From Takakia lepidozioides (lineage: Eukaryota > Streptophyta > Takakiopsida > Takakiales > Takakiaceae), in assembly GCA_030704615.1 (NCBI GenBank), contig CM060732.1, forward strand, positions 4,712,001 through 4,776,000: a stretch of DNA of 64,000 bases, given 5' to 3'. Position numbers and translations under genes: made by a program. Positions 35,662 through 47,329 of the stretch are shown here, piece by piece. The number at the start of each line of letters is the position of its first letter. Within the stretch, counting starts at the first letter, position 1. The notes beneath the pieces were generated by a model that did no database searches, had not been told where the DNA came from, and saw nothing but the letters and a program-made list of their open reading frames with translations.

Positions 35662-36315
35662 CCTAGACTTCAGATTAAGCCTAGCAACCTTAAACATCTT
35701 GTCATTGATTGACTCACGAACTTCACCTGCCATCTGAATCCTCTCAATCCAGTCATTCACATCCTCACTCTCCCTTCCTGAGAAAGGGAACTCCATACCA
35801 GCAGGGCTGGCCATGATTGCAGTCAAACAAACTCAAGAAAGAAAGAAAGCAGGAATCGAACGCCTCAATAGTTCAGACACAAACCAAACCGAAAGCAAGA
35901 GTTCCAAACCTCAGTTTTGTCCACGATACCATTCCCAAACACCATTGCGGAGCATCTGTATATATCCACCCCAAGTCACCTCTCGAGCCATGGTGTTGAT
36001 TCTTACCCAATAACCTCCCTCATAGATCCAAAGAGCAACAGTACTTTGTCCTCCAGCATGAATCACCTTTAGGAAAAGGTCCCCTTCAAACAATCGCCAT
36101 GCAGGATTGTAGAAATACAAACGAGGTTCAGGGTGCACTCTGCTGTCGTGTTGGCTAAAACAGATCAACACATCTCTAATATTGGGTTCATCAGGGATCA
36201 GGGTGTGATCCCTCCCAGCGGGGGCTGCTATTTCATGAGCAGCATGAGCATGAGCGCACAAAAAAAAGGCATGAACGGACCATTGTGTGTCCACGGAAAT
36301 AGGGGTAGGAGGCAT
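35662..36315 (-). pseudogene. Retroelement gag-like remnant
   Basis: The frame from 36,315 down to 35,662 is interrupted by stops near 35,911 and 35,850. Its end has EFPFSGRESEDVNDWIERIQ and MFKVARLNLKSRH, which look like the start of a retrotransposon gag domain (FxG...DxxxWIxxxE). The upstream part (RLYFYNPAWRLFEGDLFL) is unfamiliar. The coding match stops exactly at the CACTA-like terminus at 35,661, consistent with insertion of that element into gag. Confidence 0.55.
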
Positions 36316-36439
36316 AGAAATAGGGTCATGTGAAGTTGGAATGTGGCACCATTGGACTCGTCATAGCAATGAAATGCAACATTTTATTGCAAATTCTGTG
36401 GCGAGCCACATGTATACAAGTATGTCCTAACTGTCATAG

Positions 36440-37930
36440 CCGGAACTATCCTCCTCTCCTACACCCTCCGAGGAACTTGCCCCACCTGCCTGCTCATCCC
36501 CCTCATCCCCCTCATCCTCTGAGCTCTGAAATGCATCAGTTCCACTATGCCTCTCAAAAATATTGTCCTCTCCTTGGGGGACTGTCTACCTCACCTCCAG
36601 GGAATCTTCTGCCTCTTCTCCCCCACTTTCCTCAGCAAAATCCAAGACAAATCTACGAGCCTCATGAGCTCTAATAGTTGTTGCCTCCTCCCTCATCTTC
36701 ATTTTCCTGAGGCTTGCCTCGTCTAAAATCTGTTGTACACGACTAGGTTCGGAAGACCTCCTAATGGACACCGAAGCAAGCCGGGCAACATAAGTAGGAA
36801 GGATGTAGTCCATTTCAGGACTCGGCATGAAATCACCCTTGGCAAAAAAATGTACGTTCTTCCTGCCAATGAAGTGCGGTGATGTCGTCTCTCCTGCAGA
36901 ACTTGGCATCCTGCAGTAAGAACAGATCCACTTCAAGAATGTCAAATACCAGCAGAATGCAGACTTGGTCTTTCAATGAAATAAGAAAGCGAAGGGAGGT
37001 GCCTCATGAAATCAGGAGGCAACTTACAATGCAACCACTCACTCGTAAACCGGGGGCTCTTCGGCGTCGATCCCAACTTCTCCCTCCCCTTTCTCCTTAT
37101 CTGATTCTTCATCATCCTCCGAGGATGCCTCTTCGTCTTTCGGCAGACATTCAGCCGCTGCAAGAGTGGAGTTGTGGAGGGCAGTATCTGCCTTAGGCGC
37201 CTTAGTGGCAGCCATCTTCTTTGCTTTCCCCTTGAGCTCTTGCAGAGACTTGGTGTGTGCCACCTTCCTCGCCCTCGCAGCCAGAGCGTCAAGGAAGCTC
37301 TCGTTCACATTGGATGAGTGTTTGCGGTACCAACTTGGGCCTCTTGGAAACGTCACCGCTGCATATCGTCGTGAAGGCTAGCCCTCAAATGTCAACTTCT
37401 TGGCAGAGCCAGTCCCACTCCGGTTTGACTTCGGATCCCGGACTACCGATGACTTGGTAGCAGCAACAGCAGGGCCAAGGCCGTGGACAAAGTTGTCGTC
37501 CGAGTCCCCCCCCCCCTCGGCCCCCTCCTGCGCCTCCTCTTGGGCCTCGTTGGTTTTCTGCTTCTTTGGGGTTGCTGTAGTCCCCTGTTTCCGTGTCCTT
37601 TTCTTTGCCCTCCCTTTGTCTTCTCATTTAACTTCTCCTGGATACCTGCCTGAGCAAGCTCAATCACTTTGCGGGACTTGACAAGTGCTTTCGCCTCCTT
37701 TGGACCCAGCGGAGGCAGCGGAGCTCGGTTTTGGCGGACCTCAGCATCCAGCTTCAATTGAAACTCCGATGGGTTGAGATTGCCTGGCGGAAGATCCAGA
37801 TACCAAGGGCAGTTGCGCAAATGCTCCATGTGCCACTCCTTCACCATAACGTCAGGGTACATGGACTCAAGGCCAAGGTTACGCCAGGCGAGGAAAAAGG
37901 GAGGCTGTCTGGCAAGATGACCTTTGTCCA
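36440..37930 (-). pseudogene. ParB/methyltransferase-family gene, copy 2 (truncated)
   Basis: Starting at 37,930 the minus strand reads KGHLARQPPFFLAWRNLGLE and VKEWHMEHLRNCPWYLDLPP, clearly the same segment as copy 1 (26,380-26,490) and copy 3 (43,400-43,560). A basic, Lys/Arg-rich linker follows, with a frame change in the C-run at 37,507-37,517. A further exon (37,356-37,040) has SLQELKGKAKKMAATKAPKA and an acidic tail. After an intron comes an exon from about 36,909 with MPSSAGETTSPHFIGRKNVH. TAG at 37,380 breaks the frame. No methyltransferase motifs are seen, so the C-terminal half differs from copy 3. The 5' half is cut off at the 300-bp dispersed repeat. Confidence 0.6.
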
Positions 37931-38225
37931 GAGTCCCAAGACTCCCCACGACTCCCACCACAAGGTTTCCGCCCCATAGTGAGTCCTATGCCACCCCCAC
38001 TAAGACCCACTAAGCTACCACCACCTCTTGTGGAACCACCCCCACCGCAACCCGGTGTGTGAGGCTCCACCTAGTGAGCGCCTCCGCTTCCTTGAGTGCC
38101 TTGGGCACTCAAGGGTGCTTCAGCCCCCGCATCTATTGTTGCCACTATCCCCACCACAGGGGCAGCCCCTCTTGCGTCCCGACCCCCTGCCCTCAAGGTA
38201 AAGGGCCGCGACACAGCTATTATTG
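37920..38225 (-). repeat. 300-bp dispersed repeat, copy B
   Basis: Inverted relative to copy A at 22,870-23,180, with an estimated 85-90 percent similarity by eye. It sits between two genes that are both 5'-truncated at its edges: copy 2 to the left and the coiled-coil gene to the right. It contains the palindrome CTTGAGTGCC-TT-GGGCACTCAAG. Confidence 0.85.
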
Positions 38226-38240
38226 CTGGAAGCATGACCC

Positions 38241-40703
38241 TTGGAGAGGGAGGAAGAAGTTACTTCAGTGCCACAGCCACCACAGCCAGTTGACTCGGTT
38301 GCCCCAGGGGTAACTCAGATTGTACATGTTGTCACACCGGAGCCTCTTGCTGTGGAAGGAGAAGGGTTGGACATCCCCACTACAGAGCAGGTAGTGGCAG
38401 AAATTGAGAAGGGTGACCTTCTCTATGAAAACTTTGGCATGGTCGGAGAACCAATAGTACCAACGAAACAGAGTCTGCCCAGGGAAATCCCTGCTGTGCA
38501 AGTTATGCCCAAACCTATGACAGAGGTTAAAGGGGTAGAGTGCAAGGGCACTACAGCACTTGTGGAGGATGAGGTTGCTCAGGAGGAAGATCATGTGGGA
38601 TCATGGCCTGAATGGTTGGTGAAACATCACACTGTGGAAAATCAGGAGGACCAGCAGCAAGTTCACCATGAAGACCCACAATATGCCATGTTTATGAGTT
38701 CCATAAGCAGGACACTTAATTTGTTGGGCACCTATGTGAAATCTCATGTTCCTTCCACACAATTGGCAGCATTGAGGGAGGAGCTCAAACAAGAGTTTGA
38801 AGCAAGAATTGCCACTGAGTGTGCAAATAAGGTGGATGTGGAGGCCAACCTTAAGTTGCAGAAAAAGTTGGAGGCTTTACAGCTTGCGAAGGAAAATTTG
38901 ATTGAAGCAGGTCTGGAGGAGGAGAAGTTGCATGAAGTACACAAGCAACAGTTATACCAGTTGCAAGTGAAGCATGAGAGCAAATTGCAGGAAGTGAAGT
39001 TGCTATATACAGAGTTGGAGGCAGTTCATCAGAAAATGACCATCCAATGTGTCACACTAACAACTACTCTGGAGCTGACTCCATTAGAAGTTAAGAATCA
39101 AGCTGACAGATGTTTGATGGTAGAAGTTGAGTTAGTGGAGCAGGCGAAACTCATTGCTGACTTGAAGGCTACTATCCGTCGCAAAGATGATACCTTTCAA
39201 CAGTACAGTCAGGTTGATGCTCAGAAGGGCAGGTACATCCTTGAGTTGCAGCAAATACTCACAGCACGAAAGAATGAGCTTTCTGTGACTAACAAGGCTT
39301 GGAAGGAAGCCAATAATCTGTCTGCTACCTATGCCGCTCTGGTTAAACCTCATGCAAAGTGCATGGAGGCCTTACAGTAGCAGTTGGATAGGTACAGACT
39401 CAAGGAGGAGCAGGATCTCCGTGGTGCTACCCAGGACTTGGTGGATAATCATCTTTTGCGAGAGTGGTTAGCACAAGGGCCAGTGGCAGGGAAGACACCC
39501 AGGAAGCTCACCTAGGAGGAGATGAATGATCTAATGCTACAGGTGCAGATCATTGCCACAACCACTATAGACAATGTCTATAGTCGGATAGCTGAGTTGC
39601 AGGATGATGTGGAAGGGCTGCAGACTCGAGTGGATGACTTGAGCTCCAACATTGACAAAAGAGCCTTTGTTCCTGAGGAACAGCTGGTGGCTGCTTATTT
39701 GCATGCGCGGACTCTGATTTTCCAATCTTCATCACAGGAGGTACAGGACTTGCCCACAACAGGAGAAACAGTGGCGCCAATATCACAGCAACCACAGCAG
39801 GTCAACACTGTTGATACCATGGCTTTGCAGCAATCTGAGGTTTGGGGGGATGCTTCTTTTAACCCACCTAAGACTCCTGCTACACTTGAGTACAATCGGG
39901 CTATGATTATGCCCTTCAACCAAATTCCCATTGTGATGGATTTGGCTTGGAAGGAATTCAGTCCTCCACAATCTTTGGCACACTATTACCAGATCATGCG
40001 CATTTGGCTGCCAGTGGCGACTTGGACTAAGGTTCTTCCAAATAACCGACCCATTGAAGATGACCATTTTGCAAGGTACTGGTCTGAGGCAGGCACCATG
40101 CTGAAGGAATTAATTGCCTTCCAGATTGTTCATGGGTACATCTACACCAAGACCAAGGAGGTACCTAGCCTGGTCATGGGTTGTGATTTATACTATGCTG
40201 CTTGTTTCATTGCACGCTATCACATTGAGCAGCAGAAGATGCAGACGAGATTTCACAGTTATTCCACTGGGGATCATTGGGTCTTACCTTCAATTCCACC
40301 CCATACGTATTTGTATGATGTGAGGATCATGTTGCAGAAGGATCCCCAACTTCGTTCTTGGTTCAATTTTGCTTTGGACAATTTGGCCAAAGAAAACTTG
40401 GGCCTTGACGATCTTTTTTATAAGGGACATGAAGCCAGGAAATACTTACACTGTTCCAAGGTCGTTGGCACACCCCTCACCTGTACGGACAAGGAGCTAC
40501 GGGAGTACACTAATTTTGCTCGCAAGAGATTGATGCAAGTTATAAAGTTTAAGCTTCTAGACATGGTGGGCAAACACTGTGTGTCACGCAGGATTCCCGA
40601 GAAGGTCAGAGCACCGAAAGCCCACAAGGGGGAAGATGATTATGATACTACTGGTTCTATGCAGGGATGCCTCGCGCGTGAGCCTGGTCACGTGAGCGCG
40701 TGA
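38241..40703 (+). pseudogene. Coiled-coil protein gene of unknown function, 5'-truncated, two amber codons
   Basis: One frame of about 820 codons without introns runs from just after the 300-bp repeat to TGA near 40,701. The only interruptions are TAG at 39,378 and TAG at 39,513, both where CAG (Gln) is expected from context (LQ*QLD, KLT*EEM). There is no ATG at the start, so the N-terminus is missing. Residues about 160-380 and 425-470 are long heptad-type coiled coils rich in Leu, Glu and Lys. The C-terminal 250 residues form a compact-looking domain with many aromatics (YWSEAGTMLKELIAFQIVHG, HSYSTGDHWVLPSIPPHTY). I recognise no family. The simple, intronless form suggests a retroelement or mobile-gene product. 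It may be nearly intact apart from the two nonsense changes. Confidence 0.55.
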
Positions 40704-40859
40704 GCGCAACTGCGCTCACGCCACGTCACCTTGCGCAAATGCCACATCACGGGGCTCACTCCACGTCATCACACGTGAAGGCCGCGTCACCACGCGCCCA
40801 GAAAGAAGTGGAGTGTATTCCCGCGGATTAACACCCTTTACCGCGGAAACAAGCTGGAC

Positions 40860-41215
40860 GACATAATAAAAGGCATTGAATAAAGGATGGATGAATGTAC
40901 AGTTGGATGATAAACAGATGGATGAGTGTGAAAAATGAATGTAGATGGATGAATGAGGGATGGATAAGAGTAAAATGGATGAATGTATAATGGATGTTGA
41001 GCAATGACAAAAATTCGTGACAGGAAGATGCATGACCAAAACTTTTGACGAATGCACAACGTATATGAAATGAGTGTGGAAGGTTTGTGGGGTGGATTAA
41101 AGAGTACAGAGGATGAATGTACAATGGATGTTGAACAAAGGAAAAAATTCATGAATGGAGCACGATGAATGTACAATGGATATGAGAAGAGTCAGAGAGG
41201 TTTGTGAGATGGATT
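40860..41215. repeat. Degenerate GGATGAATGTA minisatellite
   Basis: Repeated variants of ATGGATGAATGTACAATGGA with longer near-repeats of about 130 bp (GAGTGTGGAAGGTTTGTGGG against GAGTCAGAGAGGTTTGTGAG). Open frames on the minus strand here are by-products of the repeat. Confidence 0.7.
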
Positions 41216-41344
41216 CATACATATTGCAATTTAAATGAAAGTTGATTCTGTGATTATTATTTGTTCTAAAGGAACAACTACGGTGGAGGAAGGGGATTCA
41301 ACGTTTTCCAGATAGTATGAAAATGAATATTAAAAGAATACAGT

Positions 41345-44300
41345 TCAGTCTGACTCAGAGTCAGTACAATGTATCCCCGCTTCCTCTGCATCTAAGTCTA
41401 AGTATTTTAGAACACCGGATCCACGCTGGATACACCTACGGCTGGCCACTAAAAAGTCAGGGGATAGGGACTCGGCCGCGTGAAGTGTCATTGCTTCGGC
41501 ATAAACAGGAAGCAGAAAATTGGAAAGGGGGCTGTCGAAAACAGACTCGCCAGAAATGACTGTATCTCCTGAAGATCCACCGCTGCCTTTCCTGAAAGAC
41601 AGCCTGAAAAAATTATTACTGTAACTTTGATGTTATTAAGAAATTGAGTATGGCTCCCAAAGAGGGTTTAGCACTTACTCACATGAAAAGTCGTTGTCGA
41701 CCTGCTTATCTTCGGGATCGTCATCATTTCGAATTTGAATCCGATCAGTCTGTGTGCCTGAAGTGGAGCCAGACGAAAGGGGGAGGAGCACTGTGTTGTA
41801 GAGGTCAGAATCACCCTCTATGCCAAAAAGGCTTCTTCCGCCTGCCTTGCATGCATGGTAAGTTGCTCCTGCACCAGACAGGAGGACATGAACAGTTTGG
41901 TGGGGGGGATTTAAGCAGATGAAACTGTTGAAAGAAAACCAATTCGGAAGGGAAAGAACGAACCTGTGGACACAGAAAGATCGACCACCCGTGCAGAGCG
42001 GTGGCTGCATGACTCCAGCAGTATTTGCATGAACGCTAGGGACTTTTCCTTTGCACCTCTCCAGGGAGTGTCATCTGGTCTCTTCAGAGTCTGACTAGAC
42101 TGCATGAAGTTGTACAAAATGTCATCGACATGGGGCTCATAGGGGGGGTTGACGAAACAACCCTGGTCAGAAATCTCAAAGCGTGGATGGAGGATGGTGT
42201 CTTTGAGGTGCGAATCCTCCGCAGGTAGATCGCCTCGAACATCCTCGTCTGCCAAAGATAGCAGGTTAGTGTGGTAAACACAATCTATAGTGGAAGTGTG
42301 TACATCGGCTATTCAGAACTTAGACACAAAAAAATCATTTTTTATCACGAATCGGTGATGATCGGTGTCGATCATAACAGATTCTACTAGAGTGGAGCTG
42401 CAGAGAACATTGAAACTCATCATGAAAGCACAAGCAGAAGGGAGACGGCATACCAGCTGACTAGGGAAACCCCCTTTCACAAGGTAGAGGCTGTTCACAC
42501 AATTCCATGTGCGCAAAACTTCAAACCCTGAAGACTTGAGGTATGATGCCAATGCCCGACGACTATCATTGTCACATGACTGAAAAAGCAGAAGTGTCCC
42601 TGCATCAGAGAGGAAGTTATTACAGAACCCGAACACCCAACTCCAGTAGTTGTCCTCGAATTTGTTCCAGCCTGGCGTCTTGCCCTTTGGAAGAACTTCT
42701 AGCACAGCCTGGCCATCCGGGATGTCGAGAATGACAATGTCGGCCGCATAAGTTTTCTGCACACCGCACACGAAGGTGGGACCTGTGCTCACCTGCAACA
42801 GACATGTTTTTTATAAGAACGAAAGCAAGAATGTTTTCAAAGAACGAGATTGAAATACTGCCAACGAAACTTTCAGAGAAAAAGGAAAGAAACTGGAATT
42901 CTCACCAGATTGAGGAATGAGATTATATTGTCCCAGGTAGGCGATGGCACCCCAGTGTATCCTCTCTTTCGACTCTGCATCATCGACAGCCAACCCTCAT
43001 TAACAATTTTCATCTCTCCTGCCGAATCAGAACGGGAAGGGTGTGGCTTGGCATCGAACACGCACTGAACAGTGCGGGTATATCTTCCAGCAGTAAAGTC
43101 CTGCCCACTCTCCATCTCCTTTTCTTTCTCCTTCCCCTTGTCCTTTTCCTTCTCTTTGGACTTGTCTTTGTCCTTTGGCTTTGCTGGTGAGATGGCTATG
43201 ACATCAAGAGCCTTGTCTTTTGGTTTGCGGCCCGCCTTCTTTCCCTTCTGCGGCGTTCCCTGAGCATCAGGCTCCTTGGCAGCCAATGTTGCTATGTTTC
43301 GTTGGTATTCTTCGTCAGTCAAAGGCGCCAGCATCTCAGCGTTATTGTTCAAGTATTTCATATGTTGTTCTTGAAAGGTCGTGTGCTCCGGTGGGCAGTC
43401 AAGGTACCACCCACAGTCTCTGAAGTGAGAAGGACTCCAGTCCTTCAATATCCCTACAGTATACATGGTTGGATCGTTTGCAGGGTCCGGCCACATGTCA
43501 AGATAGTCTGGAATTCCGCTCAGGTGATTTCCTTCCATAAGCACATATTTCGTGTACCTGAAAAAAAAAGATAAATCCCAACCCACAAAAGCGCTCAGTG
43601 AGTAAGATGCAAGTAGAACAGAATGAAAAAAACATAGATTGAAATGGCTCTGAGAACTGCTCCAAGGACCTTTCAGGACCACACGAATGCTCCTGATGTG
43701 AATGTCGTCAACGCCATTCAAAACATTCCATTCAATGATACTGTAAATACACCCTAATCCAAGTGAATGCAAACTATCGTTTTGGAATGACACAGACATA
43801 GAAGTGAATGTCGTCAACGACATTCACTAATCAAGCCTAATTATTCCTCAAATGAAGCAAAATCACAGGATGGAAATCATAAACTCGAGTAAGGAACCCT
43901 CCAGGAAAACTCAATGCACATTCATAACGAACATATCACTGAGGACCTCACAACAACACTGTATGTGAATGGCGTCAACGCCATTCACAAAAATACCAAC
44001 AAGGAACCAATTACTTAGCTCCCAATCCATGTAAATTCAAATTGTCGCTGTTGAATAATACAGACACAGAAGTGAATGTCGTCAACGACATTCACTTTGG
44101 ATTTCTCATAACAGAGCTTATCAAGCCTCCAGATTCCTCGCAAGAGGCAAAAACAATGCAGAACAACTGAATGTCTGCATTGATATTCAGCAAAATGAAG
44201 TGAGGAACCCTCACTGTAACCTCTATGGACATTACAAAAATTTACATAACTCTGAGGACCTCTCAACAACTCCGGATGTGAATGTCGTCAACGCCATTCA

Positions 44301-45470
44301 AGGACATTATCAATTCTAATCAGGGACACTATAATTACACCCTTAGATCCTAACCAGGTGAATTCATATACTCGCTTAAGAATGACTCAGACAAAGAAGT
44401 GAATGTCGTCAACGACATTCAATCTGGATCTATGATTGCAATCCTTATGAAGCCACATTTTTTCCCGCAGTAGAGTTTCAAGTATGACATTGCACCTGTA
44501 CACAACTCGCATCATGGCCCACTCTCCTCCAACCTGACTGTCAAAGTCGTTGGACCGTAAAATGTTACCATCTTTGGAGAACTCCCGGAAAAAACAGTAT
44601 CTCCAAGTGAGACCTCTCCACTTCCTTATGTATGCCTCCAATGACATTTGGGGAGGGGAAACAATCGAAATGTTCAGGTCCTTCAAAGTCTGGTCCAGCA
44701 CAATGACGGCACGTTTTTCGAGCTGCAAATAGTATATTTGTCAGAATTGCAAATAAGATACTCATCACATACTTGAAGAGAAGAAAACGGCATGTTTGAA
44801 TACACACCTGACTCCAAAATGTAGCCTTGTGGAGCCAGTTATCAAACACCAAATCACTGATTCCTTCCACCTTTGTGCCAGGCTGTATGGTGCTCTTTGG
44901 GAACTGATTCAAGTCCTTTACTGTTTGATCTGATATCTCCAGCCACCTTATTTTTGTTTGTGGGTCGACCATCGATATGACCAGCCGGTGCAATTTCTCC
45001 TGCTGCATCTCCGGATGCATATGCTTGTCATAGTGTGTTTTGATCTGCTGAAGGAACTCAGGACCAAGTCCAGGATCTACTATTCTAAGCTGCTTTCCGA
45101 AGGCGGACATCAATTTGGTTCTTCGCATTTCAAACTCCTTCTTTATTGCAGCTTCCACACCCTTTGATGTCCTTAGTTCCTCTGGTGTAGTGCAGTAATA
45201 TTAGGATTTTCCCTTCTCAGCTGCCTCTGCCAGTTCTTGCTGCATTGATTCAAGTAGTGATTAGCTCCGAAGGGACTACAAACATGTATTCGAAAACTAA
45301 ACAGAGTACCGACTCGGGCTTACCGCATACATGTACTCCAGAAACGCCCCTCGTGTCAAAGAATACCAAGTGCCTGCAGCTCTTCCTGTTTCGCACTTCT
45401 TGATGATATTGGGTGGTAGTACTGTCCGAAAATCATCCAGCTTCATCAGACCAATCCTCTGAATTCGGAA
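41345..45470 (-). pseudogene. ParB/methyltransferase-family gene, copy 3, with N4/N6 methyltransferase-like C-terminus
   Basis: Eight minus-strand exons with GT-AG borders: 45,469-45,324; 45,239-44,808; 44,722-44,497; 43,557-42,906; 42,792-42,454; 42,248-41,964; 41,868-41,679; 41,603-41,345 (ends TGA). Exons 1-3 match the helical domain of copy 1, and exon 4 starts with the shared WYLDCPPEH segment plus a Lys/Glu linker. Exons 5-7 have the order of beta-class N4/N6 DNA methyltransferases. Motif IV comes first (ADIVILDIPDG, where active enzymes have DPPY or similar), then a strand-helix-strand (AGTLLLFQS). The AdoMet motif I comes near the end (ARVVDLSVSTGATYHACKAG, RSLFGIEGD, where active enzymes have DPFxGSGTT and GIE). 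The catalytic Pro-Pro is lost. TAA at about 45,198 and loss of the ParB part at the 45,470 array edge suggest a pseudogene; parent copies could be active. Confidence 0.65.
43570..44490. repeat. Tandem palindrome repeat inside an intron of copy 3
   Basis: About three units of 270-330 bp in the intron between exons 3 and 4, each carrying two palindromes: GTGAATGTCGTCAACGACAT followed by TCAC (43,803, 44,072, 44,399) and a variant with GCCATTCA (43,698, 43,969, 44,279). Their spacing is regular. It occupies the same intron as the 25,600-26,330 repeat of copy 1. Confidence 0.85.
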
Positions 45471-45479
45471 TACAATGAC

Positions 45480-47310
45480 AAGGGGGGCTCAAGCAGTGTG
45501 CGTCAACGCACACTGTTTGAGCTGCCACGTAAGTGTGGATTGAGCCTGACAGAGATGCCATTTTGTGGCCGTTTTGAACAAGAAAAACAAGGCAAAAAAC
45601 AAGGCAAAATGGGGGCTCAAACAGTGTGCGTTGCCGCACACTGTTTGAGCTTCCAAATAGGGGTGGAATGAACATTACAGAGATGCCCCTGTGTGCACGA
45701 TTTTCACTTGAAAAAAACAATGACAAGGGGGGCTCAAACAGTGTGCGTCAACGCACACTGTTTGAGCTGCCACATAAGTGTGGATTGAGCCTGACAGAGA
45801 TGCCATCTATGGCCGTTTTGAACAAGAAAAACAAGGCAAAAAGCAGGGCCAAATGGGGGTTCAAACAGTGTGCGTTGCCGCACACTGTTTGAGCTTCCAA
45901 AGAGGGGTGGAATGAACCTTACAAAGAGGCCCCTGTATGCATGATTTTCACATGAAAAACACAAGCAAAAAAGGGGCTCAAACAGTGTGCATCAACACAC
46001 ACTGTCTGAGCTTCCAATAAGGGGTGATTTGAACTTATCATAGTGGCTATGAGCGGCCGATTTTCAAATCAAAAAACAGGCACTGAAGGGGGCACACAGT
46101 TTGAGCTTCCCAATAGTGGTGGAATGAACCTTACAGAGAGGCCCCTGTGTGCACGAAATAGTGTGCGTTCCCGCACAATAAAGGGTGGATTGAACATGCC
46201 AGAGTGGCCCTTTGTGCAAGATTTCCACACCAAAAAACAAGGCAAAGGGGGGCTCAAACAGTGTGCGTTGACGCACACTGTTTGAGCTGCCACTTAAGTG
46301 TGGATTCAGCCTGTCAGAGATGCCATATGTGGCCGACTTTTACATGAATTACACAATGAGAAGGGGGGCTCAAAGAGTGTGCGTTGACGCACACTGTTTG
46401 AGCTTCCAGCTAATTGTGGTTGTACCTCAAAAGACATGCCCTATGTGGCCGATTTTAACATGAAACAAATAATGAGAAGGGGGGCTCAAACAGTGTGCGT
46501 TGACGCACACTGTTTGAGTTGCCAGCTAATTGTGGTTGTACCTCAAAAGACATGCCCTATGTGGCGGATTTTAGCATGAAACAAATAAAAAGAAGGAGGG
46601 CTCAAACAGTGTGCGTTGACGCACACTGTTTGAGCTGCCACTTAAGAGTGGATTCAGCCTGTCCAAGATGCCATTTGTGGTCGATTTTACATGAATTACA
46701 CAACGAGATGGGGGGCTCAAACAGTGTACGTTGACGCACACTGTTTGAGCTGCCAGGTAATTGTGGTTGAACCTCAAAACAAATGCCCTAAGATTGCAGA
46801 TTTGGACATGAAACAAACAATGAGAAGGGGGGCTCAAACAGTGTGCGTTGACGCACACTGTTTGAGCTTCCAGGTAAGTGTGGATTCAACCTGCCTAAGT
46901 GGCCCTGTGTGCACGATTTCCAAACCAAAAACCAAGGCAAAAGGGGGCCTAAAACAGTGTGCGTTGATGCACACTGTTTGAGCTGCCAGGTAAGTTTGAC
47001 AGAGATGCCCTTTGTGGCCAATTTTAACATGAGAACATAATGTCAAGTGGGGGCTCAAACAGTGTGCGTTGCCGCACACTGTTTGAGCTTCCAAGTGGGG
47101 GTGGAATGAACCTTAAAGAGAGGCCCCTGTGTGCACGATTTTCATATGAAAAAAACAATGAGAAGGTGGGCTCAAACAGTGTGCGTTGCCGCACACTGTT
47201 TGAGCTTCCAAATAGTGGAGGATTGAACCAGACAGACATGCCCGTTTTGGGCCGGATTTGGGTATCAAAAAACAAGCACAAAGTTGGGGCTCAAGCGGCC
47301 GGCGTTGGCG
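45480..47310. repeat. Array of about 17 units (about 112-128 bp) with a long palindrome
   Basis: Each unit carries a 34-bp near-perfect palindrome with arms CTCAAACAGTGTGCGT and its complement, starting at 45,488, 45,615, 45,733, about 45,860, 45,977 and onward to 47,289. Spacers share GTGGATT...GAGATGCC...GTGGCCGATTTT and come in two main types. The centre is either GTTGAC or GTTGCC. The left edge cuts copy 3 of the ParB/methyltransferase-like family, and the right edge lies just past the PHD stop codon of the retrotransposon. Many long open frames here are repeat artefacts. Confidence 0.9.
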
Positions 47311-47329
47311 TACGTCATATCCACTGCCA

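Noticed and set aside
41345-45470. Bacterial contamination as the source of the ParB/methyltransferase-like genes
   Set aside because: The genes have several GT-AG introns at conserved positions and are embedded among plant-type transposons.
45480-47310. Many overlapping open frames of 70-160 codons
   Set aside because: They are translations of the tandem palindrome array, repeating the same residues on both strands.
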